Program-made: the position numbers and the translations under genes | Notes under the pieces: model-generated | Databases searched by the model: none | The model's input: the letters and a program-made list of their open reading frames with translations, nothing else | What the model was told of the DNA's origin: nothing | Assembly: GCA_963921425.1 (NCBI GenBank) | Contig: OY992840.1 | Location: forward strand, 3,722,501-3,786,500 | DNA length: 64,000 nucleotides | Source of the DNA: Dryas octopetala | Lineage: Eukaryota; Streptophyta; Magnoliopsida; Rosales; Rosaceae | Reading direction: 5' to 3' | Part shown: one piece after another, positions 13,646-25,681 of the stretch | Numbering within the stretch: position 1 is the stretch's first letter | How the letters are laid out: each line of letters opens with the position of its first letter

Positions 13646-14241
13646 AAACAGGACACATACTTTGATAGTTGTTTCATTTCAGGATATTAATTTTGATTCG
13701 TGTTAATGAATGATACATATTTTTATTGTGTCAATTAAAGATCATATTTTATCTCAACTTTAGCCTGACATTAAATCCATCAAAACTCCACCAAATTTAG
13801 CAAACTTATACTTGGTTTAATGTTATGCATCTCCTCTTTACAACCATATAAAGATCACTCAAATCAGACATCTACAACTCCAGATAATTGACCCAAAAGT
13901 CGGGTACCCGAAAATATCCAATCGGACCTCTGAGAAACCATATTTGAAAAATCGGACAGTTTCGGATACCCTATTTTGGGGCCAATTATCTGGAGTTGTA
14001 GAGATCCGATTTAGATAATCTTTATATGGTTGTAAAGAGGAGATGCATATCTTTAAACCCAGTATAATTTTTCTGAATTTAGTGGAATTTTGATGGGTCC
14101 AACGTTGGACCAAAGTTGAGATAAAAACTGAAAAAAAATATGGTCCTTAATTGACAAAAAATGAAAATATGTCCTTCATTAACACAAATCAAAATTAATG
14201 TCCTAAAATGAAACAACCATCAAAGTATGTATCCTGTGTTT
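13646..14241. repeat. Fold-back (long inverted repeat) element
   Basis: Two arms of about 260 bp (13646-13910 and 13975-14241) are inverted copies with roughly 80 percent identity by eye, around a spacer of about 65 bp. Outer ends are ACAGGACACATACTTTGAT and, inverted, ACACAGGATACATACTTTG. Inner landmarks such as CTACAACTCCAGATAATTG pair across the centre. No coding. The architecture suits a fold-back or MULE-derived MITE. No target duplication could be settled. Confidence 0.75.
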
Positions 14242-17200
14242 TATGAATTTTGTGCTTCACTGTTCTATGAATTTTGTGCTTCAATGTTTTATGAACTTAT
14301 TTTGGGGGCAACATAGATAATAAGCCAAAATAAGATACATCCATATATGACCAATAGTGTTGAAGCAATTTTTCTGCATACACAGAAACTTATTTGAATA
14401 ATGAAAACCAAATTCCACCAGCAAGAGCTACTACTTCTGTGTTTCTTGCAGGTCAAAAGATATACATCTCTTATCCACTTTGATTGGCTTTATCATAACT
14501 GAAACTCAACTCATACTTGGCCTTTCATTTGGAGAGGAATTTATGCACTTCAAAGCTACCTGCAAAAAATTCACCATCCTTTCTCCACTTCAACCCAGTA
14601 AAAAACTTTTAACAATCCACTCCTCTTTAATCCCCGAATGCACCCACCTGGGAAAATCAAATCCATTTTTAATCACATTGTAGCAACTCCATAATTGATG
14701 TGCTGATCTGCCTCCAATATCTGCAATCCATTGAGTCAAAGTAAAATGGTAAACAAAAATGCTTAAATTATAAGCTTATGAATTGATCCAGCCAACAAAA
14801 ATGCTTAAATTAGTTTAAAAACTATGTTTTGGTGACCCGTTATACTTAAAACAATGGCAACACATGCTCTTACTTATGCAAATAAGTGTCCATAATTGCA
14901 TTTTGTAAACATTATATTGCTTCAGAGAACTTGATGCTAAAAGCCTCGTATATTTTATCAAACTACAAGCCTCATTAAAATTCCAGTCCCCACATGCAGA
15001 ATAATTGGAAAAAAGCAACTTACATTTGATGAATGACAACTAGTTGACAAATAAAATTGAACCTCTAATAATGAATGACAACTAGTTGACAAATACAAGC
15101 AAGGGTTCTCATTGATCATCTACAAATCACAGAACTCAGTTTCCATCATAAGTTCATAAAACATTGAAGCACGCATGCAACTGAAACACCATCGCGGGCT
15201 TGTCTTAAACATACTAGGTAAACTCTTGATTCTTATACTAGCTAGCAATGCACAGTGAAGAACTCTTGCAACTGGCAACAATTAATCCTATTCAACCACC
15301 AATGACAAAGAGAAAGAGAGAAATTTCCACAAAAGAAACCACAAATATCACCAAAAAGAAATACAAATAGAGAATGAACCCTTGCATAGTACTGAGGACA
15401 CCTCAAACAAACAAAGATGCAAACATGTAGAGCCTAAACAGAGAGAGAAATCATGATATACTTTAGTGACAACATCATATTGAACAGAAAAAATATGAAA
15501 GTTACTATATACACATTGGATTTCAGCGCAGACAACTCCACTATTCACTCCCCACAAAACATATGGTATGATTTAATAACCATCCCACAAAATAAAAACA
15601 AACTGCCTTTAATAATATACTGGAACAATAGGCACAAATAGGACATGTATATATATAAATATATATATACATATATACGATGCTGTTCAAGTGCAAACAT
15701 GCGCACATTCGTACTTGATACTGAACACTTGTTAACGTTGCCGAGAGCTCAGTGAAATTTTTTTAAAATAGGAAATGGTTTCTTGCAGCGCTCGGCGCTG
15801 CTTCCTTCGCCCGTTATTGAGGGTATAGGCCGACATCACCCCATACCCTCCTAGGATGTGGAATGACCTTTGTTGAGGCGTTATGTTAGGGTTTAACTTT
15901 GGGATTTTCGGCTCCAACCCTAACATAAAAGCCGACAAACCAGGTCCGAGCACTCGACACTAAAAAATTATGCACTACTGAGCGCTTGGCGCTATGTGCA
16001 AATGTTCGCACCTAAATATATATTGCACCATGATTAAACATATACATCTATATCTATAATTACATCTATATATAGCTAGCTAACCAACACAAGACATGTT
16101 TATAAGCCCTTCAGGGATTGCCCTGTCAGTCACAAGAGCTTGACACACTTGGTCACCTCACAGTTTAAATCATTCAAGAACTATCATGAAGCTATTATCA
16201 ACTTCTCCTACTCCTCGCAGAAGCTATCATCAATTGGAAAATGATACTATTCAAAAACTAAACACCAGTCTAAACCAATAGCATCAAAAACACATATCCA
16301 GATAAGATTGCAGTGTTCAATATCACTCAAGAAACATGCATATCTGGACTGTTGATAGAAATCTATAAAACCTTACTCTAGCTCACTAGCAAATCAGTCC
16401 TGATATTGGAATAACTTGCTCTTGAGGTCTCCAGCTTGCCACCCCAGCAATTCACAATTAACTCACAACTTCTTGTGTTTATTTGACACTTTCTAGTCTA
16501 TTCAAGTGAGGTTCACTAAATAATTAACAAACAAACTAATGCCAGATGGTTATAATGAATTGGCTAATGCAATTTGGTCTGTACTTATAAATGCATCATG
16601 CATGATGCAATTTGGTTTTTACAAATTAAGCAACCCCGTTCCTAGAGGCTAGAAACAAACAAATTAAGTAAACAAATTAAAAATAAAAAATAAAAATCAG
16701 CTTTTAAATGCAAGGTACCATTGGATGTCAATAAATATAGAATTAAAAAATGGACAGAAAAAGTGTACCTCAAGAAGTAAAGGTTTTGTTCTATTTTGAA
16801 AGTTGGACATCCTTGCTACTTGGTCCTATAGATCACAAGTCAAGAAACCCATTATCTCATCGAAAGGAGAGATCAAATACAGGAGTCATATACAATGCGA
16901 AGGCGGGGAACACAAAACCTGTGCAGGGAAATGAGTAAAAGAACCTTCTGAATTTCTATGAAACTTCTTTCCCATATGACCAATGAGAAAGGGGGAAAAA
17001 AAAAGAAATGAAATTGGTAAGTTCCTTTTGTGAGGATATTTCCTCTGCCTCGTTTTTTTTTTCTTTTTTTCCATTTTTCAATAACAAGAAGGAAGCTTTA
17101 ATTATGATGGGAAGTCCAGTGAACAAGCTTATGCAGTTTAACAGGCAACAATTTTCTGATTCACCTTTCTACTTATATGTGTTTGGTGTTAAACTGCTTT

Positions 17201-17350
17201 CTGTATGTGCTCCTCCCTTCCATACTCATCCATCTGCTATTTCCTTCAATTTTATCTTCCTCGGAATACTCACTTTTTAACTATTGATATGTCCTTTTCA
17301 TTGTATGAGTGAGCATATATGCATGCATATATTCAAATGCAAAGCCATAG
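14242..17350. other. Intergenic with no recognisable gene
   Basis: About 3.1 kb of AT-rich DNA. A 24-32-bp direct repeat (TATGAATTTTGTGCTTCA) lies at 14243-14295. A 330-bp GC-richer island at about 15680-16010 has CGCTCGGCGCTG-like words and an 11-bp hairpin ATGTTAGGGTT/AACCCTAACAT near 15883-15925. That island may be a small transposon, but no clean ends were found. Short (TA)n runs sit at about 15647-15677 and 17378-17398. Confidence 0.4.
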
Positions 17351-19198
17351 TCAATCACAAATTATTAAGCAGATAAATATATATATATATATATATATTT
17401 GCAAGCTTATAAAAAGGGAAGATCTAGAACTTGAGACAAACCTATCACAATGTTGTTCCAGAAAATTAGCTGAATCTTCAGTAAATACTAGTCTTCTTGT
17501 CTGGTAATGGCCTACCCTTGCTTTTTGAGAGATTAGATTGGATCTTTCTCTTGAATCCTGACGGACATTATGCCTAACATCAGTTTGTGCTCTTCTGGAA
17601 GTTTTAGGTGATACATCATCCCTGCTCTTACCAGGGTGTTGTCCACCTGACCTTCCTCTTACAGAATTTCTGGAAGATGCTTTCACATCAAAATCAGATA
17701 TCCTAGCTCTTCTTCCACCTGACCTTCCTTTTTCAGCATTTTTGGAATTTGTCATCACATCAAAATCAGATTTCCTACCTCTTCTTCTTCTGCTATTAGC
17801 AGCATTTTTTTGAATGCTTGTCTTACTCTCATCTTCATCCTCTTCATCACAATCACTATCACTATCACCATCTACATCATCAAACTCAACTTCAGCATCA
17901 GATGAATCATACAACTCCCCTTCCAGCTCTTCCTCACTTTCATTATCCTCCTCTTCTTCACCTTTTCCTTTAGAATCGCTAACTCCGTCCTTCTTTTCTT
18001 GAGTAACTCCACCAGGCACACTTATCACTTTACTATCTTCTTTCACTGTGTTCATGAGGTGAATATACCGGCTTCTCATGTCCATCAATGGATGATTCTC
18101 ACTAATCAAACCTCTCTTATACCCTTCTTTTAAAACAACAGTATAAGTTCCTATCTTGTTTGACAAATATAATATACCCGGATGATGAAGCAATGCTCTC
18201 TTAAACCTTGACCGCAGACCCAAATACTCTCCAAGACACAGAATATTCTCCCTCTCTGTCTTCTTCGGAACCAAAATATGCAGAAGCTCATGCAAAACTG
18301 CAACCGCCCACTTATCTGATTCGTCACTCTGAGATGAAAGATGAGCTGCGTTTTCATATGGAGATACATAAGGCAATTTCTGCCACTCATCAATCCACTT
18401 CTTCAACTTCTTATCCATCTCAAAACCTCTGGAAAACTGTATAGGAAACGCAATTGGCATTCCCTTCACATAACCCGAATTCCCACTCATTGCCTTCCTC
18501 TCCAAAACCGAAATTGCCAATTCATTACTCCAACATACCAACTCCAAATCCCGCAAATCCTCCGACCCAGATGCCGAATCTTTGCCAACTGCAATCTTAA
18601 AGCAGTCTGGATACTCAGGGACTATGCTTTTCTCATAATCCTGAGGAAGACCCAGATCCCATTTCAAGCGCTCAATGATACTTAGCGGCAATTTATTGGT
18701 TCTTACCAGCATTAGGAGCTTCAAAAGGCGGTCCGCCACCTGCTGCTTGTAGGTCTCGCTCTGATACATCAACTGCTCCTCGGCGTCGAGGTCGAGCACT
18801 TGGGAAGTGAGCCTGACATGGGGGCTGATTGCGACGCCGCCGGGGAGGAACTCCTCGAAAATCGAAGGGTATTTGCGGATGAATTCGATGGGGCGCGTGG
18901 GTATCATGAGGGATTGTCTGTTTTGGGAGATGATGGAAATGGGAAGGGACTTGGAGGGCTCTGATTTGATAAAGTTCTTGATGTTGATCAGTGACCTGAG
19001 GTTCTTCTCCCTCTCGACTGCGTGGTCGAGGCCACGGTCTCGGACCCATTTTATGGTGGTGTCCACGAAGGTTCTGCTGCGGCTGAGGTCCTGGTGGTGG
19101 GACTGAGACTGTGGTTTTGGTTTTGGGAGTGAGCGGAAGGTCAAGTTTATGGGAGACATTTTCGAAAAGATGAGGGTTTTAGGAGGGTTTTGCATCAT
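17351..19198 (-). CDS. PORR-domain organelle RNA-binding protein (WTF1/RPD1-like)
   Basis: An uninterrupted minus-strand frame of 615 residues. A basic, Ser/Pro-rich leader (about 1-45, likely organelle-targeting) precedes a plant organelle RNA recognition domain. Domain landmarks are TTIKWVRDRGLDHAVEREKNL, EFIRKYPSIFEEFLPGG, DRLLKLLMLVRTNKLPLSII, RLKWDLGLPQDY and LLHHPGILYLSNKIGTYTVVLKEGY. Known members help splice group II introns in mitochondria or plastids. After about residue 395 comes a long acidic segment (EEEEDNESEEELEGE) and then an Arg/Ser-rich tail with a repeated SDFDV motif. The last roughly 25 residues (LQIYIYIYIF) come from a (TA)n microsatellite, so the real end may differ, with a possible donor near 17439 (GATAG before GTTTGT). 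Two start codons lie close together (residues 1-2 and 14). The exact family member is not assigned. Confidence 0.88.
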   Translation of the reverse strand: MMQNPPKTLIFSKMSPINLTFRSLPKPKPQSQSHHQDLSRSRTFVDTTIKWVRDRGLDHAVEREKNLRSLINIKNFIKSEPSKSLPISIISQNRQSLMIPTRPIEFIRKYPSIFEEFLPGGVAISPHVRLTSQVLDLDAEEQLMYQSETYKQQVADRLLKLLMLVRTNKLPLSIIERLKWDLGLPQDYEKSIVPEYPDCFKIAVGKDSASGSEDLRDLELVCWSNELAISVLERKAMSGNSGYVKGMPIAFPIQFSRGFEMDKKLKKWIDEWQKLPYVSPYENAAHLSSQSDESDKWAVAVLHELLHILVPKKTERENILCLGEYLGLRSRFKRALLHHPGILYLSNKIGTYTVVLKEGYKRGLISENHPLMDMRSRYIHLMNTVKEDSKVISVPGGVTQEKKDGVSDSKGKGEEEEDNESEEELEGELYDSSDAEVEFDDVDGDSDSDCDEEDEDESKTSIQKNAANSRRRRGRKSDFDVMTNSKNAEKGRSGGRRARISDFDVKASSRNSVRGRSGGQHPGKSRDDVSPKTSRRAQTDVRHNVRQDSRERSNLISQKARVGHYQTRRLVFTEDSANFLEQHCDRFVSSSRSSLFISLQIYIYIYIFICLIICD

Positions 19199-19286
19199 TT
19201 ACTTATACAACGGACTCGGATGTTGACAAAAAAAAAAAAAGAGGCTGTTATATATAGTGCTATACGTACACCCATCTTATTCTAGC

Positions 19287-22200
19287 CAAGGGTTTACATT
19301 TCGTCGAAAATTTCGATGTTGAAGGGGTTTGAAATTTTAACACACATTCGACAAAATTTTAGAATATTTCGGCAAAATTTTGATGAATATTTTGCCAAAA
19401 TTTTGAGCGAAATTTCAAACACCCTAACAAGTAAATTATTTTGAATTCGAAAGAAATTTCGACGAAATTTCGCTCACTTACCCAGTAACCCAGCTAACCA
19501 ACTTTCCTCACCTGCACAGTCGCAACTCACACGCCTCTCTCGATCTCAAACTCGATCTGTAGCGTTGCTCTCTCTCCTCTCTCCTATGTCTTCTCCTTGG
19601 CTTGCTGGACGCCTGGACTGGACTGGACACATCTCTCTCTCTTCTCACCGGCATTCTCTGTGTCGATCTGTTCTTTGTCTTCTCACCAACTCCGGCCATC
19701 TCGAAGCATCCGGCCACCTCAAAGCCACTCCGACCTCTCTCTCTCTTAACCCTAGAAATCGGTTTGTAATTGTAAGTAGGAGTTTGTAACTTTGTAAGCC
19801 ATTATCTCTATTTACAATTTTACAGTTAAAATTTTTAGCACCAAGATAAATTATTATCACCTATTATAGTATTATCTAAGATTGTATGACTTTGGAATTA
19901 AAATTTTAGGATTAATTGAATAATTTTAGGGTTAATTGAATAATTTTGGAATTGATTGTATGATTTTGGGTTGATGTTGAGATTTTGCATATTTGATTGT
20001 ATAATTTGTATAACTTTAGAATTAATTATATGATTTTGGATTGATTTTGATTTGTATAATTTTATGATTTTGGGTTAATTTTTGAATCTTTAATCGTATA
20101 ATTTTGGGTTAATTTTGATTCGTATGATTTATGTAATTTGTATGATATATAAATATTGATATGGAAGATGAAATTGATGATATGATATGGAATTGGAATT
20201 GGTATGATTTGTTAATAATTAATATGGAATTTGTATGATTTGTTAATAGTATCTAATATATATCATGTATGGAATTGTCGAATTGGTAATTTAGAATTAG
20301 TGAAATTAATATGGAGTTGGTAATAAAATAATAATTAATATGAAAATGAAATTGGTGATATGATATGAAATTACAAATTAGTAATATGGAATTGCCAATT
20401 GGTAATATCAATATGATATAAAATTACTAATTAGTAATAAGTTAATAACTAATATAATATTAATTTCTTGGTGATATACTGCTATGATATTAATATGAAA
20501 TTTAACTCTCTTGTTAATTGTTATTGTTATTGTGTTACTGTGTATGTCTTTTTGTTATTAAGAATTTAGGATTCAATGGCCAGTGGAGGGAGATCACATG
20601 ATCCAGCTTGGGATCATGCCGATCCACTACCGGGTAGCAAACAAGGTTCAATATGCAAATATTGTGGCCTTGTAATGAAGGGTGCTGGAGTGACACGACT
20701 GAAATACCACGTTAGTGGTTTGGATATTGGAAACAATGTGCAACGATGCAATAGTGTCCCACTAGAAATGAAACAATTCATCATTGCAGGGATGCAACAC
20801 AAACAACACCGAAAGAGCAAAAAAATACAACGGATGGAAAAGCTCAGGGAAGAGCTTCGAGGACAAGGTCAAATTGAGCTGAGTGATGATGATGAGGATC
20901 ATAATGATGATATGGGGCCTCAAGAGCAAAGAGAATTTCGAGTTGCACTTCGAGCCTCTAGAGCAGCAGAATGACAGAGGGAACACTTACATAAAGTCCC
21001 AAATAGGGGACAAGGTTTTGGGTCTAGTAGTGGTGCACAGATGCAAAGAGAATCAAGCATGAGGAAATCATGACCAACACCACCAGTAGCACCAAGCTTG
21101 TACAAGGCAGCTCAAGGACGCCAAAAGAGTGTTAAAAATCTCTTTTCTGGAGGGTCAATCAAAGATGGGATATAACGCTTGATCATCAAGTTCTTCATAT
21201 ATGAAAATGTTCCTCCTTCAAAAGCAGCATCTCATTATTTCAAAAATTTGGTGATAGGATGTCAACAGGTAGGAGTAGAAGTGAAACCTCCAACACCCTA
21301 TCAGATACGCACTGAATTTTTGAACCAGGAGTTTCAAGAAATGCAAGAGCATGTTAACAAATTGAAGACCGATTGGGCAACTTATGGTTGCACAATCATG
21401 TGCAATGGTTGGACAGGTCCAACCAAATTGTCTATCATAAACTTTATGGCCTACTCAAAAGGGAAATCGGTATTCCTTAAGTCCGTTGATTCTTCAGATT
21501 GCATAAAGGATCATAAATATATTTATGGGCTATTGAAGGATGTAATCATGGAGGTTGGAGAGGAGAATGTTGTTCAAGTTGTGACCGACAATGGTTCCGC
21601 ATTTGTCAAAGCATGTAATAAGTTAATGAACAAATACAATGTGTACTGGACGTCGTGTGCAACATATTGCATTGATCTAATGTTTGAAGAGATGGGGAAG
21701 AATGAGCAGGTTGTTAATGTGATTAAAAAAGCCAGAATAATCACGAATTATATTTATAACCATAACTGGTTGTTGGCAAAGATGCGAGAGATCACGAAGG
21801 GAGATATTGTTCGTCCTGGTGCCACCCTATTTGCTATAAACTATATTGCATTGGATAGTTTGTATGGTAAGATGATGGGGCTGAAGCAATTGTTCACCAG
21901 TGATGATTAGGATCGTAGCAATTTCTGGCGTTCAGATGCAGGCATCATGATTGAAAATATAGTTCTTGATCACTCTTTTTGGCAACAGGTGCATATAGTG
22001 TGTGGTCTGTTTGAACATCTCTACGTAGTTTTACGTATTGTCGACACAGAAATGTATCCTACAATGGGATCAATTTATGAGTTGATGCGTGTTGTGAAGG
22101 AAGAGCTAGAAAAAAAAAAATAGTGCACGGTGGGTGATAAAAATCATCAACGATCGATGGTTTAAAACGTTACAACACGATTTGCATGCAGCAGGTAACC

Positions 22201-24212
22201 CAATAATTTATTTGTTATTTTGGTTATGTATTTTTTTTAATTGATTTAGCTTTCAATTAATGTACTAAATTACTAATTATGTATTTCTATATGTACTTGA
22301 TGCATGATTGCAGCCTATTATTTGAATCCTCGCTATCAATATAGATTTGACGTTGGAGATGATGGTGAACTTAATTATTCGGACTGTGCACAACGTATTC
22401 TCCAAATTGGATCCCTATTCACCAGAAGTTGACTAATTTGGAAATGAGGTAAAAAAATAATTTGCCATAAGGCCCATAAGAATCCTTACGAGAAATATTA
22501 ATACTTTATAGAATTTGATTGTCTTAAATTATATATTTGATTGATATTGTATAATTTGTATTGTATTTGTATCTAGTTAACATATTTTAAAGATGCGCGG
22601 AAAATGTTCGGAGAGCGAGCTGCAAAGGCCGCTAGATCACGAATGTCTTCTAGTGAGTATACATCGTACTTGTATAAATTAGATTAACTTAATTATTTAT
22701 TTTTATAGTTACACTTACACAAACAAAATTTTCATTTCAGGTGAATGGTGGGTCATGTATGGGAGTGATGCGCCTACTGTGAGAAAGTTAGCCGTCTAAG
22801 TTTTATCACAAACGGCGTCATCATCAGCTTGTGAAAGAAACTGGAGTACTTTCGCACTCATACACACCAAACAACGAAACAGGCTCTTATATAGTATGTT
22901 AAAAAAGATGGTGTATTGCTACTATAACATGAGGCTTGCACTTCGAGACAAGAAAGCAGAGGATGATCACATCGATGAATATGATCCGCTAGATATATAT
23001 GATTCTGCTATAGGGGGTGATGATGTGGAGGAAAACCAGGTTTATCAATGGATAAAGCCCCTCCATTTAGATGACGATGCAGACAATCCAGATTCTGATA
23101 TTGCAGCTCAAGCATGCTGGGAAGGTATCAATGTGGACAGAGTTCTAAATGAGGAGGTGAGCCCTACTAAAAGTTTTGATGAACTTATGCAACCAAGGTC
23201 GACACATCGTAATGAGCCGGTTCCCATTAATCCTTCTCGATCAGGCAACTCCGACACAAGATTGGGCACTCCTACCAACAGTGGAGGTAGAGGTAGTGGT
23301 TGTAGTAGAGGTAGTGGTGGTGGTGGTGAAAATGAAGATTGCACTAGATATTCTCAAGAGTATATGAGCCCATTTTTTGTTGAAGCAAACTACACACATA
23401 CAACACAAGATGAGGATCATGGGAGTAGGCATGCCGGACCAGGAATTTGTGTCATAGGAAAAGGCTATAGTCGCAGACAAAGAGGTCATGAGAGTTTGGC
23501 ACAAGAAGAAGATGATTCATTATCCACCACTTTTGGCTTTATCGGGGTAGGAAGTGACAATTACAATTATGGGCAAAACCCTCAAATATTCTACCCACCA
23601 CATCTGCCTTACTCGATTGAGTCTGATAGTAACTCATTGGTACAACAAGAGACAAACTCTTCAAATGAGTATGCTTATGGGCAAATTCAACCACAACAGG
23701 TTCCTGATCCATATGGTTGGCATGTTGGCAATTATATGCAAAATTATGCTGGAGAAGTATCTTAGGGTGATTATTCTTCGCATTAGACATACTCTGGGCA
23801 TGATGATACTGAAGACAGCGAAAATTTTGAACCTCCTAGAAACTCTATGTGGTATTGACTACTTTTGTAATTCATGTGGAAATATTGTAGTAAAAATAAA
23901 ATTGAGGTGTTATTGAAGTAATTATTAATTAGTGACGCATTTTGTTAACAGTATTTGCCTCCAGCGCGCATTATATTCATCACATATCACATGAAACCTA
24001 CCATATAATTTGGTTTCTTCAATGTTTTTTTTTTATCAATGTGGTAGATAATATGTTAAATAAATATATGATAAAGTTTCATTCAAAATTTTTCGCATTT
24101 TGATAGCAATTTCCGTCGTTTCTGTCGAATTTTTGTTGAAATTTAAAAATCTTCGAAATTTCCGTCAAAATTTCCATCGAAATTTCTTCGAAACCCGAAA
24201 TTTTATTCCTTG
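19287..24212 (+). mobile_element. hAT element with transposase (GAAATTTCG family, member A)
   Basis: The element is bounded by the 8-bp target duplication ATTCTAGC (19279-19286 and 24213-24220). Its ends are CAAGGGTTTACATTTCG and, inverted, CAAGGAATAAAATTTCG, sharing CAAGG and ATTTCG. Subterminal clusters of GAAATTTCG-like words lie at 19300-19475 and 24085-24205. A CT-rich leader (about 19530-19745) precedes an AT-rich intron-like stretch and the transposase at 20576. The right internal block at 23935-24070 is shared with members B and C. At 4,926 bp it is the parental-type member, but its transposase carries stops. Confidence 0.93.
20576..23765 (+). pseudogene. hAT transposase (BED finger, DUF659, hAT C-terminal), degenerate
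   Basis: A BED-type zinc finger comes first: DPAWDHADPLPGSK, CKYCG (C-x2-C) and LKYHVSG. An acidic linker follows, then in the same frame a DUF659 region (21185-21907: SKAASHYFKNLVIG, CNGWTGPTKLSIINFMAYSKG, VVQVVTDNGSAFVKACNKLM, WTSCATYCIDLM). The catalytic region then continues beyond a stop at 21908-21910. A 3' exon has the hAT dimerisation signature SACERNWSTF and HTKQRNRL near 22829-22890, then a low-complexity acidic and Gly/Asn/Tyr-rich tail to 23765. Breaks seen: TGA at 20972 and about 21072, TAA near 21172, TAG at 21908, an A-run frameshift near 22110-22122. Most of these stops need one C-to-T or G-to-A change. Introns are likely around 22195-22315, 22450-22570 and 22655-22740. Confidence 0.9.
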
Positions 24213-24972
24213 ATTCTAGCATGTATAATGGTTTAGCAATTTAGTGCAATTACTCAATTGCTAATTGCTACATTTAACACAACTTTTTAGCTTTAGCTAT
24301 AACTAGAAAAAGTGCACGCGCAATGCTGTGGGTGTTAAAACTTTAGAAAATGTGTAAAAAGTTTATAAAATTTTAGCAAATATGTTTAAAAAATTTATTG
24401 GAAAGATAATACCATTTACATATATATGGAAATCTAAACAATGACATCATTGTTTTGTTTAGCAAGCCTAAGTTACAAAAGGTAGATTGATAACATGTTC
24501 TATATGCTACTTGTTATATTAAGATATTGATTATATCTTAATAAACCAACCAACATTCAAAAAGATATTACAATATTGGTGAGATATTTGTATGTCATTA
24601 TTCCCAATTAAAAGATAGTAGTATTGAACTGCTCATTGTTCACAGGTGGGCTTCTTATCTATTTTGGTGTCTTCTCCTAGAGGGGGATTTTTCTTTTCTT
24701 GGCTAGGTTCTAGAGGGGGCTTCTCTCCTTTCATGTCTTCTGCGGAGATCTTTAATTCTCCTTTGCTGCAAATTTGGAAAATGTCAGTTGTTAGTGTAGA
24801 TAAGCATCCAAATGTCAAATCATGTAATTTAAAAGTGGAGTTGAAAAATGTTTGAATGCAAAAACTTGATTTGAGTGAGATTTTTGGGTGTAGAAGGAAT
24901 AACTCAATATCAATGTAAATGCTAGATATATAAACTTTTGAAACTAAATCAAAGTCCATTCTATTTATTTAT
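24213..24972. other. Spacer between hAT A and the Tat element
   Basis: AT-rich. After the ATTCTAGC target duplication there is a run of TTTAGC/AATTGC words (24230-24300) resembling sequence near 47870-48000. No coding seen. Confidence 0.35.
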
Positions 24973-25681
24973 TGTACTTTAGTGATCTGAAAGAGATAAG
25001 TGTAATCACGATTCCTACAAAATTAAATGAACAAGAACACGTGTACAAAATAATGTATTGTATTTATGATTTAGGGTTACAATCTCTGATTTTTGCTTTT
25101 CACAAGAAAAGACCCCTCTGATTCAATCTCTAAGGTTTTGATCTTGATTCAAGGGTGATGAACACTTGATCTTGAACAAGATAGGTGATGAAAGAACCGG
25201 CACTGTGTAATTGGGCTTGATGGCTTTCTCACAAACTTGATGAAATGTGTAGAGAGAGTTTCTGACTGTTTCTTTACCAAAAGATTGTGTATCTTACTCT
25301 GTTGTGAAGCCGTGTATTTATAGGCACCTCAAGGCTCTTGATGGACCTTAGACTTTGATTTGGATTTTTGATTTGAGCCCGTGTAATTTAATCCTTAAAG
25401 TGGCCCAATAAGATTTAATTTCCATGATTCAGAAATTTACAAACTAATTGGACTAATTTAGATCAAAAGCCCATCTATTTAGTTTAATTGGCATGGCACT
25501 CTGAATATTGTCATGTGCTATCTTCGAGCCCATTTTGTTGGAGTAGTCACACCCCACGTATTGTAATTTCGTAGGTCACGTAATCCATGTAGACTTGATT
25601 TTGACCAGTCAAAATTTGATTTATTGACCACCCAACAATTGTTAGTGATTTTTTTTAATCACCAAAATTTATGTGTCTACA
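24973..25681 (-). repeat. 3' LTR of the Tat element (inner edge clear, outer edge tentative)
   Basis: On the minus strand it opens TGTAGACACATAAATTTTGG at 25681. Directly before it is a polypurine tract (GAAGTGGGGGCATT, 25682-25695). A TATA box (CTATAAATACACGG) is at about 25324-25311. The outer end is placed at 24973 because it gives a TG/CA pair. With no second LTR to compare, that end is a guess. Confidence 0.6.

Noticed and set aside
15680-16015. GC-rich island as a separate MITE
   Set aside because: Internal hairpins exist, but no matching ends or target duplication could be demonstrated.
18151-19106. Several frames opposite or out of phase within the PORR gene
   Set aside because: Shadows of the 615-residue frame, with no recognisable domains.
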